Shown piece after piece: positions 19,485 through 30,805 of a DNA stretch of 64,000 bases. Below the pieces are notes generated by a model that did no database searches, had not been told where the DNA came from, and saw only the letters and a program-made list of their open reading frames with translations. The position numbers and the translations under genes were made by a program. The DNA lies in NCBI RefSeq assembly GCF_932274485.2, contig NC_065880.2:74395730-74459729 (forward strand). Reading direction: 5' to 3'. This stretch comes from Patella vulgata. Lineage: Eukaryota > Mollusca > Gastropoda > Patellidae. Position 1 is the first letter of the stretch, and every line of letters starts with the position of its first letter.

Positions 19485-19759
19485 TAGAGAGAAATGGGGC
19501 GAACGTCAACTCGACACAAACTAGGTCATTGCAAGACTTACATATGGTTCAATTTTATTTCAATAATTTGTTTGCGTGTAGGGATCTTTAGTAGTGGGAG
19601 TAAACTTGAGGTCCCAGGGGAAACACACAAGGTTGGACAGGTGACCCTACGCCTTGTCACATACAATAGGGGGAAAAGAAACCATGCCACTTGACTCAAT
19701 GACAGACCTTCTGATCCAACACTCACGCGTTAACCATTCGGCCACCCAATCCCCCCCCC
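19485..19759 (-). repeat. SINE-A, near full length
   Basis: GAGAGAAATGGGGCGAACGT, AAACTAGGTCATTGCAAGAC, GGTTGGACAGGTGACCCTAC and the head ACGCGTTAACCATTCGGCCA are present, followed by a C run. Confidence 0.9.
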
Positions 19760-19941
19760 CCATGGATATATCCCAACCTACCTGCTCACCTACGCTGACG
19801 GAGCAATAAATGTTTTATCATTTTCTTTCAGCTGTGTCGTTCAGGCTATTCGTTTGGGGTGTAAGTGTTGAAATTTTGTAGTTTTCCCAAAGCTATAAAT
19901 TTAATTTCTGTAACAAATACATGTAGCAACCTTTTCTCTTA

Positions 19942-20295
19942 TAGTAGGCACTGGGTTCAAACCTCTGGGTCACGACCACAGGTGGGGTCGCCAAGCACTT
20001 TTTATGGGGTTGTGAAGGACAACACTGAAATTTTTGAAAAAATGCTTTGTTTTCATGAAAAGCATATGAATCTCTGATCTATACACCTCTTGCCACATTA
20101 TCAATCGTCTTTCCTCCATTTTTGTATAGGTGTTAAATATAAACAATAAGTTGTCAAATAGGTAAAAGAATAATAAATGTAAATAATGATGTTTCATAGT
20201 AAAAGGTGACTTTGTTCTTCGAGTGGTCATGATCAGATGCTGGTTTCTGGAATGGGGTCGCAACTAACAGAAGGTTCGGAACCACTGTAGTAGGC
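19942..20295. mobile_element. hAT-like non-autonomous DNA transposon with 8-bp TSD
   Basis: The left end (CACTGGGTTCAAACCTCTGG, GTCACGACC) and the reverse complement of the right end (CAGTGGTTCCGAACCTTCTG, GTTGCGACCCC) form terminal inverted repeats of the CAGTGGTTC-AACC-GGTCGCGACC kind known from hAT elements. TAGTAGGC occurs at 19942-19949 and 20288-20295, the 8-bp duplication expected of hAT. Inside there is no transposase. Confidence 0.82.
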
Positions 20296-20299
20296 CTAC

Positions 20300-22800
20300 T
20301 CTAACATTTTGAATAGCTTGAACAGTTTCCAATAATAGAATACAAAGTACAGCCAAATTATATTTGATTAAAATTAAATAAAGTAACCAATCAATGCATA
20401 CATTTTAAAAAGATTATGAGTGCTGCCGTTTTTAACTATGCACACAGTGCATGGATTATGTATTGGTCATTATAGAAGATTGGTCAAAAATTGGTTAGGC
20501 CGTTTTTATCTGAAATTGGCATCACTTTTAACTTACAAACAACTCACTATCTTAACACCATAACAACAACTAGAATAAATTATAACTAGGCCTACCCAAG
20601 GTCAATCTCTCAAGTTCAAAACATCACACATAATGAGGGAAAAATTACATCACATGAATATGGATGGTACAGTGAGGTCACAAATAAATATTAATTAATA
20701 ATTAAATATTTACAAACCCTATAAATAGATATAATCTCTTGTTTCTCTGAGTTTAATAGTGGATTATTTACACATAATTTACAGAAATAAGGAAATATAT
20801 AATATAAATAGTGATATAACAGTGAATCGGCTAACATATAATATTCTATAATCTATTATGAATAATTTATACATTATCACAAAACATTTAATATAACATT
20901 TTCTCAGCTAACATCAAAAGTTTTCTATGTAGCTTATAATAATTTATTAATATAAATGGTACTGAAAAATTATAAAGTGTCATGACTTGCTGTAAGCACC
21001 GCTATGTACCGGTACTTGGTTCATACAGTAAATAAACAGGCAGTTTGGTTATGGTTAGAATGTAAACAAAATATTAATTCCTGTAAGTTTTGTAGATGTT
21101 TTCTTGTTTTATGCGTACCCAAATCACAAGTCTGTTCATGCCCAAATGTCAATTAAACAATGCCTATTTGATCCATGTCTCTATAATTTACGAATATTTG
21201 TGCTTTATATTGACTAAATGACAGACCTGATGACCCTTTAACCACCCAATTTTCCGATCTTCATTCCATCTGAATTTGAATAGTATCTAGATTTGTAGCA
21301 CTCCCTTTAATTACACTCTTAAATATGATACCGGGATCTATATTAAGAATTTCAATATAATACCTGTCCAGTATTAAATATCTCTATAATACCTATAATA
21401 TAAACATGTAACATAAACTCTATCAATCACTGTACATTTAACTAATGAAGTAAATTTAAGACACATAGAAAATAGATCACAGAAAAGATAAACATTTGTA
21501 CATGTATACATATTATAAATATTTCAAATTATCCACTGTACATAATACATATAATATATATTTAAAATGTGGGAAAAATCACACCCTAATTCCCCTAGGA
21601 GATCAAAATTGTAATTATGGTATAATAATATGTACATGTACTTACATAGTCTATCAACAACATGATAAGAGGTATATTATATATATAGATATACATTATT
21701 ACATCTGAAGACAGTTCATCCAGAGACAGAGCAATGGCTCCCGGGCATCCATTTCAGAGAGTAGAATTAAAAAATTTTTTTTTAAAATTTGAAATTATCA
21801 ACTACAGTGGCGTACAGACATGGAGATATCCCAAGGCATCCATTTCACAGAGTGGAATTAAAATTAATTTTGTTTAAAATTTGAAATTATCACTGTTAAC
21901 TTTGTTGTTAGGCCTACAAGTTGTCTTACTTAATTTGAATAAAAAGTTTTATTTTCCCTGGAGTACTAGGCCCTATACATGAGTCTTACAGGCATCAAGT
22001 GAAGGAGATGGCATAGGGCATTCCGAACATCTGCAAGCCAATGGACAGCAAGCTTATGACTTGATATATAGCCTATCAGAATGAAGAAATAAAAATGTGT
22101 GTGTGCCTTTAGTTATATTCACATAGATTAATAATTCAGTTTTATATCTACAAAGTGAGCTTACTTAAAGAAATATTACTTCAAGGATAATTAGGTCAAA
22201 TTAAATCTTAATTGGAAATATATGACTTTCAACTTTCAACTTTTTTATTTGCATATTACGTCCATTAAGAACATTATATGATGATCCAGTTAAATAAAAT
22301 TTCATTAAAGGTACCTTTGATTTTCAAAAATTACAGTAAGCCTAGTTATATCTTTAGTAGATGGTCTCATTGGATAATTATTAAACACAAACAACATGTT
22401 TTTGAATGAATGCAAAATTGGATATTCTTCGTTCAATTTATCAATAACATCATTGTCAAAGCACATGTATAACAGATATGCGCAGAAATGAACCCAGATG
22501 TTGGTGAATGGGTAGCCAGGCTATATTTGAGTATGAGAATGCCATTAATTCTACTACCCACATGACTATATATGCTACAATTAAAGGAATTAAAATAACC
22601 AATGCGAGAACAGACTAATCATATTAATTACACATTCAATAATAACCATCAATTGACAATCAACTATTTCGACTTTAATCACAGATACAAATATTTCAAT
22701 TTCTAGACATTAACATTAAAATTATCCATCTTTTCTCCTAGCTCTACCCGTACATAGATCTAGGCATATTTATTGATCGATGCCTCATTTGCATTTTCGC
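20300..22800. other. AT-rich intergenic stretch
   Basis: No supported gene. It holds a SINE-A head scrap at about 21213-21253 (ATGACAGACCTGATGACC), an imperfect duplication at 21724-21900 (GCATCCATTTCA...GAGTGGAATTAAAA), and AT microsatellite sequence. Confidence 0.5.
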
Positions 22801-22811
22801 TAAAATATCAA

Positions 22812-23222
22812 ATTTTTCAAAGCTTAATCAACGCTAAATATGTACTCAGTTTGATTACTTAACATTTAATTAAGAAAACAAAATCAAAATACCAACGCTA
22901 GATAATGTCCTGGCTTGGATTCAATTGGATTTAAACTAGGCCCATCAGGTTTCTTCTATACCAATGCATGGTGTGCATGCGTAGATCAATGAAATTTCAA
23001 TTTATCATAACTTTGTAAATACAGAGCAGAATTGATATGATGAATCGAACATTTGTCAACATTTGGTATCCACATATAAAGTGTGGTAAAAATTTGTAAA
23101 AAGCTGTTAATGGGCTTCTTTTTAATCCGATTGAATTCAAGCTGGGAAATCTAGCATTGGTATTTTGATTTCTTAATTAAATGTTAAATAATCAATCTTG
23201 AGTAGATTTTAGCATGGAGTAA
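22812..23222. mobile_element. About 410-bp foldback element, family H
   Basis: AACATTTAATTAAGAAAACA and AATCAAAATACCAACGCTAG at the left mirror CTAGCATTGGTATTTTGATT and TTCTTAATTAAATGTTAAAT at the right. A reversed partial copy lies at 45235-45500. No coding capacity. Confidence 0.8.
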
Positions 23223-23418
23223 TTGTGGATATTAGATATCGTCTGAAACATGCAAATGACAATCCGTGGCTTTAACAGATACATGAGCTATTACTTATAT
23301 ATTATAACCAGATTGACCTGTAATGATAATTATTTCTAATAAAAACAGAAGTGCTTAATTCAAGGCGAATATAAACCTTTGTTCAGAGTGTGAATATGGA
23401 CATGTACAATAGTTACCT

Positions 23419-23652
23419 TAGGCCACACCAATTTGATTTTCTGTTCTTCAGGGTTTTGATAATTAAATAGCCGCTTGAATCGTGTTAAAGATGTTTGGTT
23501 TAAAATTTCAAAAATTAAAAATTTGGAACCAAAAGCATCTGAACAGTGCAACCAAATACTTTTGATTTTCAAATTAGTCTTTTTCCCGACAAAATGAGAA
23601 GAAAAATTTTATCGTCTTCCAGAAGAACATAAAATCAAATTGGTGTGGCCTA
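23419..23652. mobile_element. MITE family D, short copy
   Basis: TAGGCCACACCAATTTGATT at one end is the near-perfect inverse of AATCAAATTGGTGTGGCCTA at the other (TIR about 30 bp, extending to GTTCTTC/GAAGAAC). The interior is AT-rich. Possible TA target duplication. Confidence 0.85.
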
Positions 23653-23655
23653 ATT

Positions 23656-26427
23656 GATTTGAAATTTAAAATATAATCAAAAACATATTTTAACAACATA
23701 CCAGTACAAACAATAGCTCTATTAACACAATATGTTTTATATGCTCCTATAGTGTAGTTCGAAAGTTAAGAAAAATAAAAGTTTCAAGTTTGCAATTATT
23801 TCATTCAAATCATTGTTAAATGTCAATAATAAAGTTTTTTTTCCTTTTTTATTTTTGTCCAATCTCTAAATTTTAAGAAATTCAAAAACAATTGGAGTAA
23901 TTAAAATTTCATTTTTCTGGAATTTATGAAATAGACTATAGAATGCCCCTCAGTTGGTGGGATCCTACTAAAGTACTTTGTGACATTACTGTTTCTCATC
24001 AGCTGTTTGATGTTACCAATAACAGTAATTATTTATAGACCTGAAGTTATATCTTGGTGCAATATCTGACTGGGCCAGGAATTTCTTCAATAAGTAAATT
24101 CTAGATGCTTTATGTAAACTTTTTCTGTGTTCAAAAGACCATTTGAGCACCCAATAAACATTTCTAAGCTAGCTATTTTATTCTACAAAGATTTATAAGA
24201 GAGTAGGTATTGATGTATTGGGAAGGTCTGTGGGCATTAGTCAAGGAATCTGAAGCATCAGGGTTCCTGAAAGGTTGAGGAGTTTTGGCAACACCTTGTG
24301 CTAGGTTTTACATGTGTGATGTTTTCCTAAATATGCTACTTTCCTTCTCTCAAACAGAACCAAAAGCGTGAGATTTTCACTTGACATCGGTATTACATTT
24401 TGGGAACCAATCACTAGTTTATTATGCACGATAAGAGGATACTTGTCAGAACGTCATAGTTTTAGAATAAAACCAGTGATTGTTTCCCATAAAAATTGTA
24501 TTCTGTAATGGGTTTCTCAATCGCTAAATGCCACTAAAAGATTTAATTCTCTATATATTTTACAAATCAATGGGACAATTTTTTCAATAGTGCTGCATTT
24601 GCCCCAATACTTACTATACTACAAAATGCTCTGGAAAGGTCTACTATTGATGATATAGAATGTATAGATGTATAGGTAAAGCCAAGGTAAGGTCTACAAT
24701 GTATAGGTAAAGCCAAGGTAAGGTATCACAGTAACAGACACATGCAGGGAAATAAATACTGGGCATTAGTTAGATACCAATTCATGGTACATTGTATAAT
24801 CCCAGCTATGTTCAGGGGACAGCAGATTGTGTGAAGAGTAATGAATGATTTTCATTTTATTTATTTACAGAAGAATGACATACTGTAATTATATAAGCAT
24901 GATGAAAAGATATTTTGACATAACACAGGATAGTTTTCAAGCTGGTGCAAAGCCACCAGGGAGGTTACCATACATTCTAGGGCCTGATTGTTCTATTCTT
25001 TATGTCATGCACACAAAACAGACAATTAATATCAGATATTCATTTCTACGCATTGATAGTAACAGTCCTACTAATCACCAACAAAAACCAACAAGAGCTT
25101 TTTAATTTTCTCAAATTTTTAGGAAATCTTTTAAATTTTGGATAAGATGTGTAGAATATGCATATCTATATATTTTTGCTCATCAGTCACTTTTCGTATT
25201 ATTTTGGGCGATATTGACAAAAAAAACAAAACAACACTCTTGTCTGTAGTAAGTAGGACTAAATAGTAATGTTACTAAACAGACTGAATGGCATATGCGA
25301 TACAGAATTAAATTTGTGAATACCGGTACAAAACAAAGAGCTCAAGGTTATTGAACTAGAAAACGTCAAATCTTTACAACATTCTACGTCAACTTGCTTT
25401 CAAAACAAACACAAATATTTGTTTTGGAGTTCTAAATTCTAAATCTTTAAAAAAATAAATGTGGAATTAAAGACGAAAAGACTTTGTGACGTGATAACAA
25501 TTAATAATGAAATTCTTAGGTATAAAAATCTTGAAAAACATCTAATTAAAACTTTCTATAGAAAATATTTCACAAAAAAAAAACAAAAAAAAAAAAAAAA
25601 AGATAAATTTTTATAGTATAAATAAAACAAAAAACAGTCTTATATATTTTTTATCCATTCATGATTTGAGGTGTTCGTTAAATGAAATATACACCAATCA
25701 AAAACAGCGTAGTATTCCATATGCTGGTTATGTAATTTAACGATGCATTCAATTGGCTACCATGAACATCAATCATCCAATGGTGTATGAGGTTGTCAAT
25801 GCACACAATAAGGCACATGATCACCCCAAAATCCTGAGTTAAAAATCACTTACCAAATTCTAACGTGGCAGCTTGAGAGAGAAAGAAAAAAAGACAAATT
25901 AATATAATATTTTATACTTACATTTTATTTACCAATAACAATTTTGTTAACATTTAACATGCATTCAAATTCAGATTTCATAACAAAAATCAAATCAAAT
26001 CAACAAATATATAAATATTTCATATTCATAAATAACATTTTATAAACTTATTCCCAAAAATTAACTTTCTGTATATAGATATTCCAAACCGAGAATTGTG
26101 AATAAAAAAACTTTGGGGTCAAACTTTTGTAATTCAGTGGAAATTCCATATATTCCTACATATATATACAGTATTGTAAAGCTATGGTGTCACTGATGAT
26201 TTATCATCTTAAAATAGGATATAAAAAATTTGTAAAAAAAACCCCAGCTCATTATTGCTGGCAATTAACAGGGCCCACCCTGACTCAAAAAAAAACAAGT
26301 ACTAGCAAATAAAAGTCTGACAATGCAGACTCAAATGCAACAGTGATACAGCAGGAGAATCAGAAAAATATATACACATTAGATATCCGCACATAATCTA
26401 AGACTACGATACATGTACAGAAAAAAT
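23656..26427. other. AT-rich intergenic stretch
   Basis: A 36-bp duplication (TAGGTAAAGCCAAGGTAAGG twice, 24659-24724), an A-rich tract at 25570-25602 and a piece shared with 46290-46450 (TTTGGGCGATATTGAC) are seen. An 86-codon plus-strand open stretch at 24845-25105 begins after a good acceptor but has no recognisable product. This may include distal DUSP 3' UTR. Confidence 0.4.
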
Positions 26428-26650
26428 TTGCCTTGATAATAAATTTGTCCAAAGTCCTAAATTAAAATATTGACAAGAAATGAAAATTAACTCCACTGTT
26501 CCTATCATTGTTGTCAAACTTGTGGGGTAATAGAATATACAAGTTTGGCTTGATAATAAATTTGTCCAATGTCCTAAATTCAAATACTGACCATCAAAAT
26601 TAACCCCACTGTTCCGATCATACAGTTATCAAACTTGAGGGGCAATTAAA
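26428..26650. repeat. About 110-bp tandem duplication
   Basis: CTTGATAATAAATTTGTCCA, ACTCCACTGTTC/ACCCCACTGTTCC and ATCAAACTTG(A/T)GGGG occur twice in order. Confidence 0.8.
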
Positions 26651-26997
26651 TATAAAAATATGCTTGAACTTATTTAAATCAAATTGAATTGTATAAGACA
26701 CCAGTATGATAATACCGTAATCCTACTTTTTTGGGGCCAGGAAAGGATACAGGCATGTAGCCAACAAGTTTCTGAAGGTCTCTTTAAAAAGGTACAACAT
26801 AGAAGCAAGGCACAAAAGACTAAACATACTAGTTATAGGCATCAGATTTTGGAAAATGGAAATTTTTTTCTTATGCATATGATATGTTTGACTAAGAATC
26901 GGACGGATTATAACTTGTAACTTTCTGTGGCAAGAAATTCTCTCCTAAAATCACCTGAAAAACCTCAAGCTCTAAATTTTCAGTGCTACTCTTGTGC

Positions 26998-27085
26998 CTT
27001 TATGCTGGCATCAGTTGCATGGTCAACTGTTTTTAAAGCCCTTACGCTTCCATCAATTGCATGGTCAACTGTTTCTGCTTGTTTT
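26998..27085. repeat. About 45-bp tandem duplication
   Basis: CATCAGTTGCATGGTCAACTG and CATCAATTGCATGGTCAACT recur about 45 bases apart. Confidence 0.75.
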
Positions 27086-27177
27086 AAAAGTTAATGAAGG
27101 CCAGTTCATTAAGAGATTTTGAAATCAGGCCAAAACAACTAAATTTTCAGTTCTTGGGGCTTTTGATGAATAAATCA

Positions 27178-27382
27178 CCCACTCAATTCTTTTGTGCTGC
27201 GTTTTGTTCAAATTTCAAAACTTAAATATTTGGAATTAAAAGCTTTTCAGAAAACCAACCACATTTGTAAGCACTGTTTGTTTTAAAATTAGGTTGTTTT
27301 TTATCAAGAGAAAACTGGAGGCAGAATTTTTAATAGATGTTCCCGGAAAACAGAAATTCAAATTGGTGTTTCCTTAAGACTA
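27178..27382. repeat. MITE family D, decayed copy
   Basis: AATTCAAATTGGTGTTTCCT at the right end and the ATATTTGGAATTAAAAGCTT interior correspond to the copies at 23419 and 41141; the left end is worn. Confidence 0.5.
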
Positions 27383-28314
27383 ACTACAGGGAAACCTTAT
27401 GAATACTTCTAACATATTTAATCTGTTCTGCCTTCTTCTAAATATTCTATAATTGTACAATCAAAATAAAATAAAATTCATGCAAAGAAATACAAAACAC
27501 AAACAATACAGCCAGTTAAATATTTAGTTTGAAATGTGCCTTTGCCCGTGTTCATGGCTGCTATGTTTCTAATAAATGATAATAATCTAATGGGATAAAC
27601 AAAATAAAAGTGAAGTAATCACAAAATAAATAAATAACAGGGCACAAACAAATATCATAACAAAATAAACTTGGTTCAAAAACATATAAATGTATAAAAT
27701 AGCCTTTTCACTTAGCATTCTCAGATTTCTGTTAAGAATTTACTCAAAATTGTTCGCCTTTTTTTAACTAAAATATAGCCCTTTATAAAGTTTTTGTTGT
27801 TTTAATGTATCAAATACATCAATAAGAAACTATGTGCAAGGTTTTATGTTTCTGGAACAAAGATATTTCTCATAAACAGTGATTAAAAGTTGGGTAAATT
27901 CTGAACTTAAGTCTGAGAATGCTTTGTGAACTTGGGGCCGGGTTCTCTTAAAATGCGGAATTGATCAGATCTGATAAATTGAATTCTCAATTACTGGTAC
28001 AAAATATTCATTTTAAATAAACAGAAAATCCATCTTTCAACTACTTTTAGTTTTGATCCCCCAAAACACAGCGTTGTCAGGCAAAGAATATACATATATG
28101 CCCAGTAACAGTATTTTGAAGTGTTTTGGGGTTTTTTTAAATTTTGTTGGGGGTCATGAGCAATAACTACCCTTAAAATTGTGGCAGATTCTCAGTTTTT
28201 GATACTATTCTTCTTTATGTTTATTCAAACAATCCTGAAATACATCACAGTGATCTGAACACATACACGTAGATTGCATTCAAGGTTTTATTGTCAGGGA
28301 CACAAACTCACGTA

Positions 28315-28621
28315 AAAATGACTGAGAGAGAGAGAGAGAGAAATGGGGTTTAACGTCCACTCGACACAAACTAGGTCATTTCAGGACTAACATGGTTTAA
28401 TTTTATTTACATAATTCGCTTGCGCATAGGGGTCTTTAGCAGTGGGAGGAAACCGGAGGACCCGGAGAAAACCCACAAGGTTGGACAGGCGACCCTACTC
28501 CTTGTCACGTACAACCGAGGATTCGAAGCCATGCCAGTCGACTCAATGACAGACTTTATGATACAGCGCGCGCACGCTAACCATTCAGCCATCCACCCCC
28601 CTCCCCCCAAAATGACTGAGA
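28315..28621 (-). repeat. SINE-A reference copy, full length with 13-bp TSD
   Basis: AAAATGACTGAGA flanks the element at 28315-28327 and 28609-28621. Read on the minus strand it starts with a tRNA-like head (A-box-like TGGCTGAATGGTTAGCG; B-box-like GGCTTCGAATCC). It continues with GGGTTTTCTCCGGGTCCTCC and GGTTTCCTCCCACTGCTAAA, and ends GTGGACGTTAAACCCCATTT plus (CT)n. The head most resembles Leu/Ser tRNA. This copy looks young because the duplication is perfect. Confidence 0.95.
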
Positions 28622-29569
28622 AATCTCAATTTCATTAGTATACCAGGCAAAGACATCTATCAATATATCAGATCCAAACAAATCCACTATTTCTTTTAAT
28701 TTGAATGAATTAAAATTTTCAAAAACATGTTGAAATCAAGAATATTTAGAAAAATATTTGGTAATTTCTATTAAGTTGAGAAGAAAAACCAAAAACAGAA
28801 AAAAATTTGAATTTAATTCTTTTTATAGGAATAAATTATATTCGAAACAACTATGATACAAACATATTTTGATTGTTTTTGAAACAATAAAAGAATCAAC
28901 TCTTTCAAGACAAATATTTTCTCTTGAAAAAGTGCATTAAATTTGGTACAAAATCAAGTTTAAATGATGCAAATAAAAGCCTTATCTACATAAAATATAC
29001 ACATTGTCATCGAATTACAATTTGCTGCTTCTTACTATCAAAATCTAGCATCCCTTACTGTTTTTACTCATGGTGTACAAATTTCAACTTACATGTACAT
29101 TTCACAGTCATAAACATTTGGACACAGTTTAACCTTATTTAATTTATCTATATAACAAGGTTTTTTTTTTATCCTATTTACAAAATAAATAATTTGTGAT
29201 GGTGTGATATTAAACAAATCAAAATGATAATGATGCATATGTATATGTATGTACAAATTTGCATAAATTGTTCAGTTCTCATGTCATATTGCTACTGGTT
29301 CCTATCTTTGTTTCAGCCTTGTGTTAAAGTATTCTATGTTCTATGTGTTTCTGACAATAATCCTGGGAAACTAATCCTCACTAAAAAATCTAAATTTAGG
29401 TGTATTAAAACTGCTATTCAATTTTCCGTGGAAAGATTTTGAATGTTTATTGCCACAGGTAGTTTCATGCTTGTCCAAATTCCAAATTAATTTGTGTACC
29501 ATCTTATTGCTACATGTATTTCCCTTTATCATCCAATGTTTAGTTTCACGATTATCCCATTCCTAGAAA

Positions 29570-29720
29570 AAGTTAACGTTCACTGGGGCAATTGTATTTC
29601 AATAATTCGTTTTGTCATAGGGGGTCTTTAGTAGTGGGAAAACAACGGGTACCTGGAGAAAACTCACAAGTGTGGGATGACAACCAAGCCACTTGACTCA
29701 ATGACAAACTATATGATCTA
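29570..29720 (-). repeat. SINE-A, internally deleted
   Basis: GTTAACGTTCACTGGGGC joins directly to ATTTCAATAATTCGTTTTG and GGTCTTTAGTAGTGGG; it ends at ACTTGACTCAATGAC. Confidence 0.78.
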
Positions 29721-29792
29721 TGTTGATGATAATTAGTTGGTGATATGACAGCTGATAAGTCATTGGTACTGCATAAGACAGCAATGTTTTTT

Positions 29793-29985
29793 ACTCAAAA
29801 ATTTCCAAATTACTTTATTATAATTTCTATTTTATAATCCAGATAATATTCATATTTAGATACATTAAAATAATCCTAATTACTCAAAAGATTCCAAATT
29901 TATTATAATTTCTATTTTATAATCCAGATAATATTCATATTTAGATACATTAAAATAATCCTAATTACTTTCAAAATATTCTAAT
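29793..29985. repeat. 87-bp tandem duplication
   Basis: ATAATTTCTATTTTATAATC and TAGATACATTAAAATAATCC occur twice 87 bases apart, with a third start following. Confidence 0.9.
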
Positions 29986-30805
29986 TATTTTTGATATCTA
30001 TCTGTAATGTGCTATTTTATTATTTTTTCAATTTTATTATCTTGCTTACCAGAAATTTAAAACAATTTTTTATGATATTCTGTCTGTATTTTGCTATTTT
30101 TGTTATTTTCTAACTGTATTGTGCTATTTTTAATTTAAGTTATTTTAAAATGTAATTCTATATTTTTTCATACTATGTGTTTATAATCATGTATTTTGGG
30201 GTTTTTTTTCGTACAAGCACCACAGAGCAGGGTTACCATCTGGAGTTCGGCACTATACAAGTTCAGTAAATTATTATTATTAGGAGGCCTACTATAACCA
30301 ATATTCATTTACTTGAAAATCGAACTGGTGTGGCCTTACTTGAATATTAACCTGGTAAAAAGAACTTAAATTACCAGATTATACATTCTTAAAGAGCGGC
30401 TGGTGATTTTTAATGGGGAAACATCAAACACATGCTTTCTAACATAAATTAAAAACACACAAATTCAATCTAACCAAACTGAACACATCTACCAATACCA
30501 CACACATAAAAAAAAGAAACTAAAATGATTTTTGAAAAAAAAAAAGCCCCAAAAGAGACTCTCATAGTTCAATAATAATCATTTAACCAACGAAATAATT
30601 TCCAATAAATTTTTAAAATTTATCATGTTATTTTCTCATGGTTTTTTTTTTTTATGAAAAACTAAATTTTTTAGTTTAGAATTTTAATCAAACAATTTGA
30701 TATCATGAACTATGAGATTCACTTTAAAACAGGGATTTTTAAGATTGAATGAAAATAAAATTTCTTAATTGCACTAAAACAATAAGTGTATGTAACAACG
30801 GGTTG

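Larger units (their letters stand above)
28622..30805 (-). other. Probable DUSP 3' UTR / downstream region
   Basis: AT-rich sequence just after the DUSP stop codon. Many AATAAA-type signals are present on the minus strand, so the cleavage site cannot be chosen. It includes a SINE-A copy, a tandem duplication and a MITE-D scrap at 30320-30345 (AATCGAACTGGTGTGGCC). Confidence 0.4.

Noticed and set aside
24845-25105. 86-codon plus-strand open frame after a good acceptor
   Set aside because: No recognised product and no partner exon; mentioned only in the intergenic note.
28325-28606. True tRNA genes at SINE heads
   Set aside because: A and B boxes are present but cloverleaf pairing is broken and each is fused to SINE body sequence.
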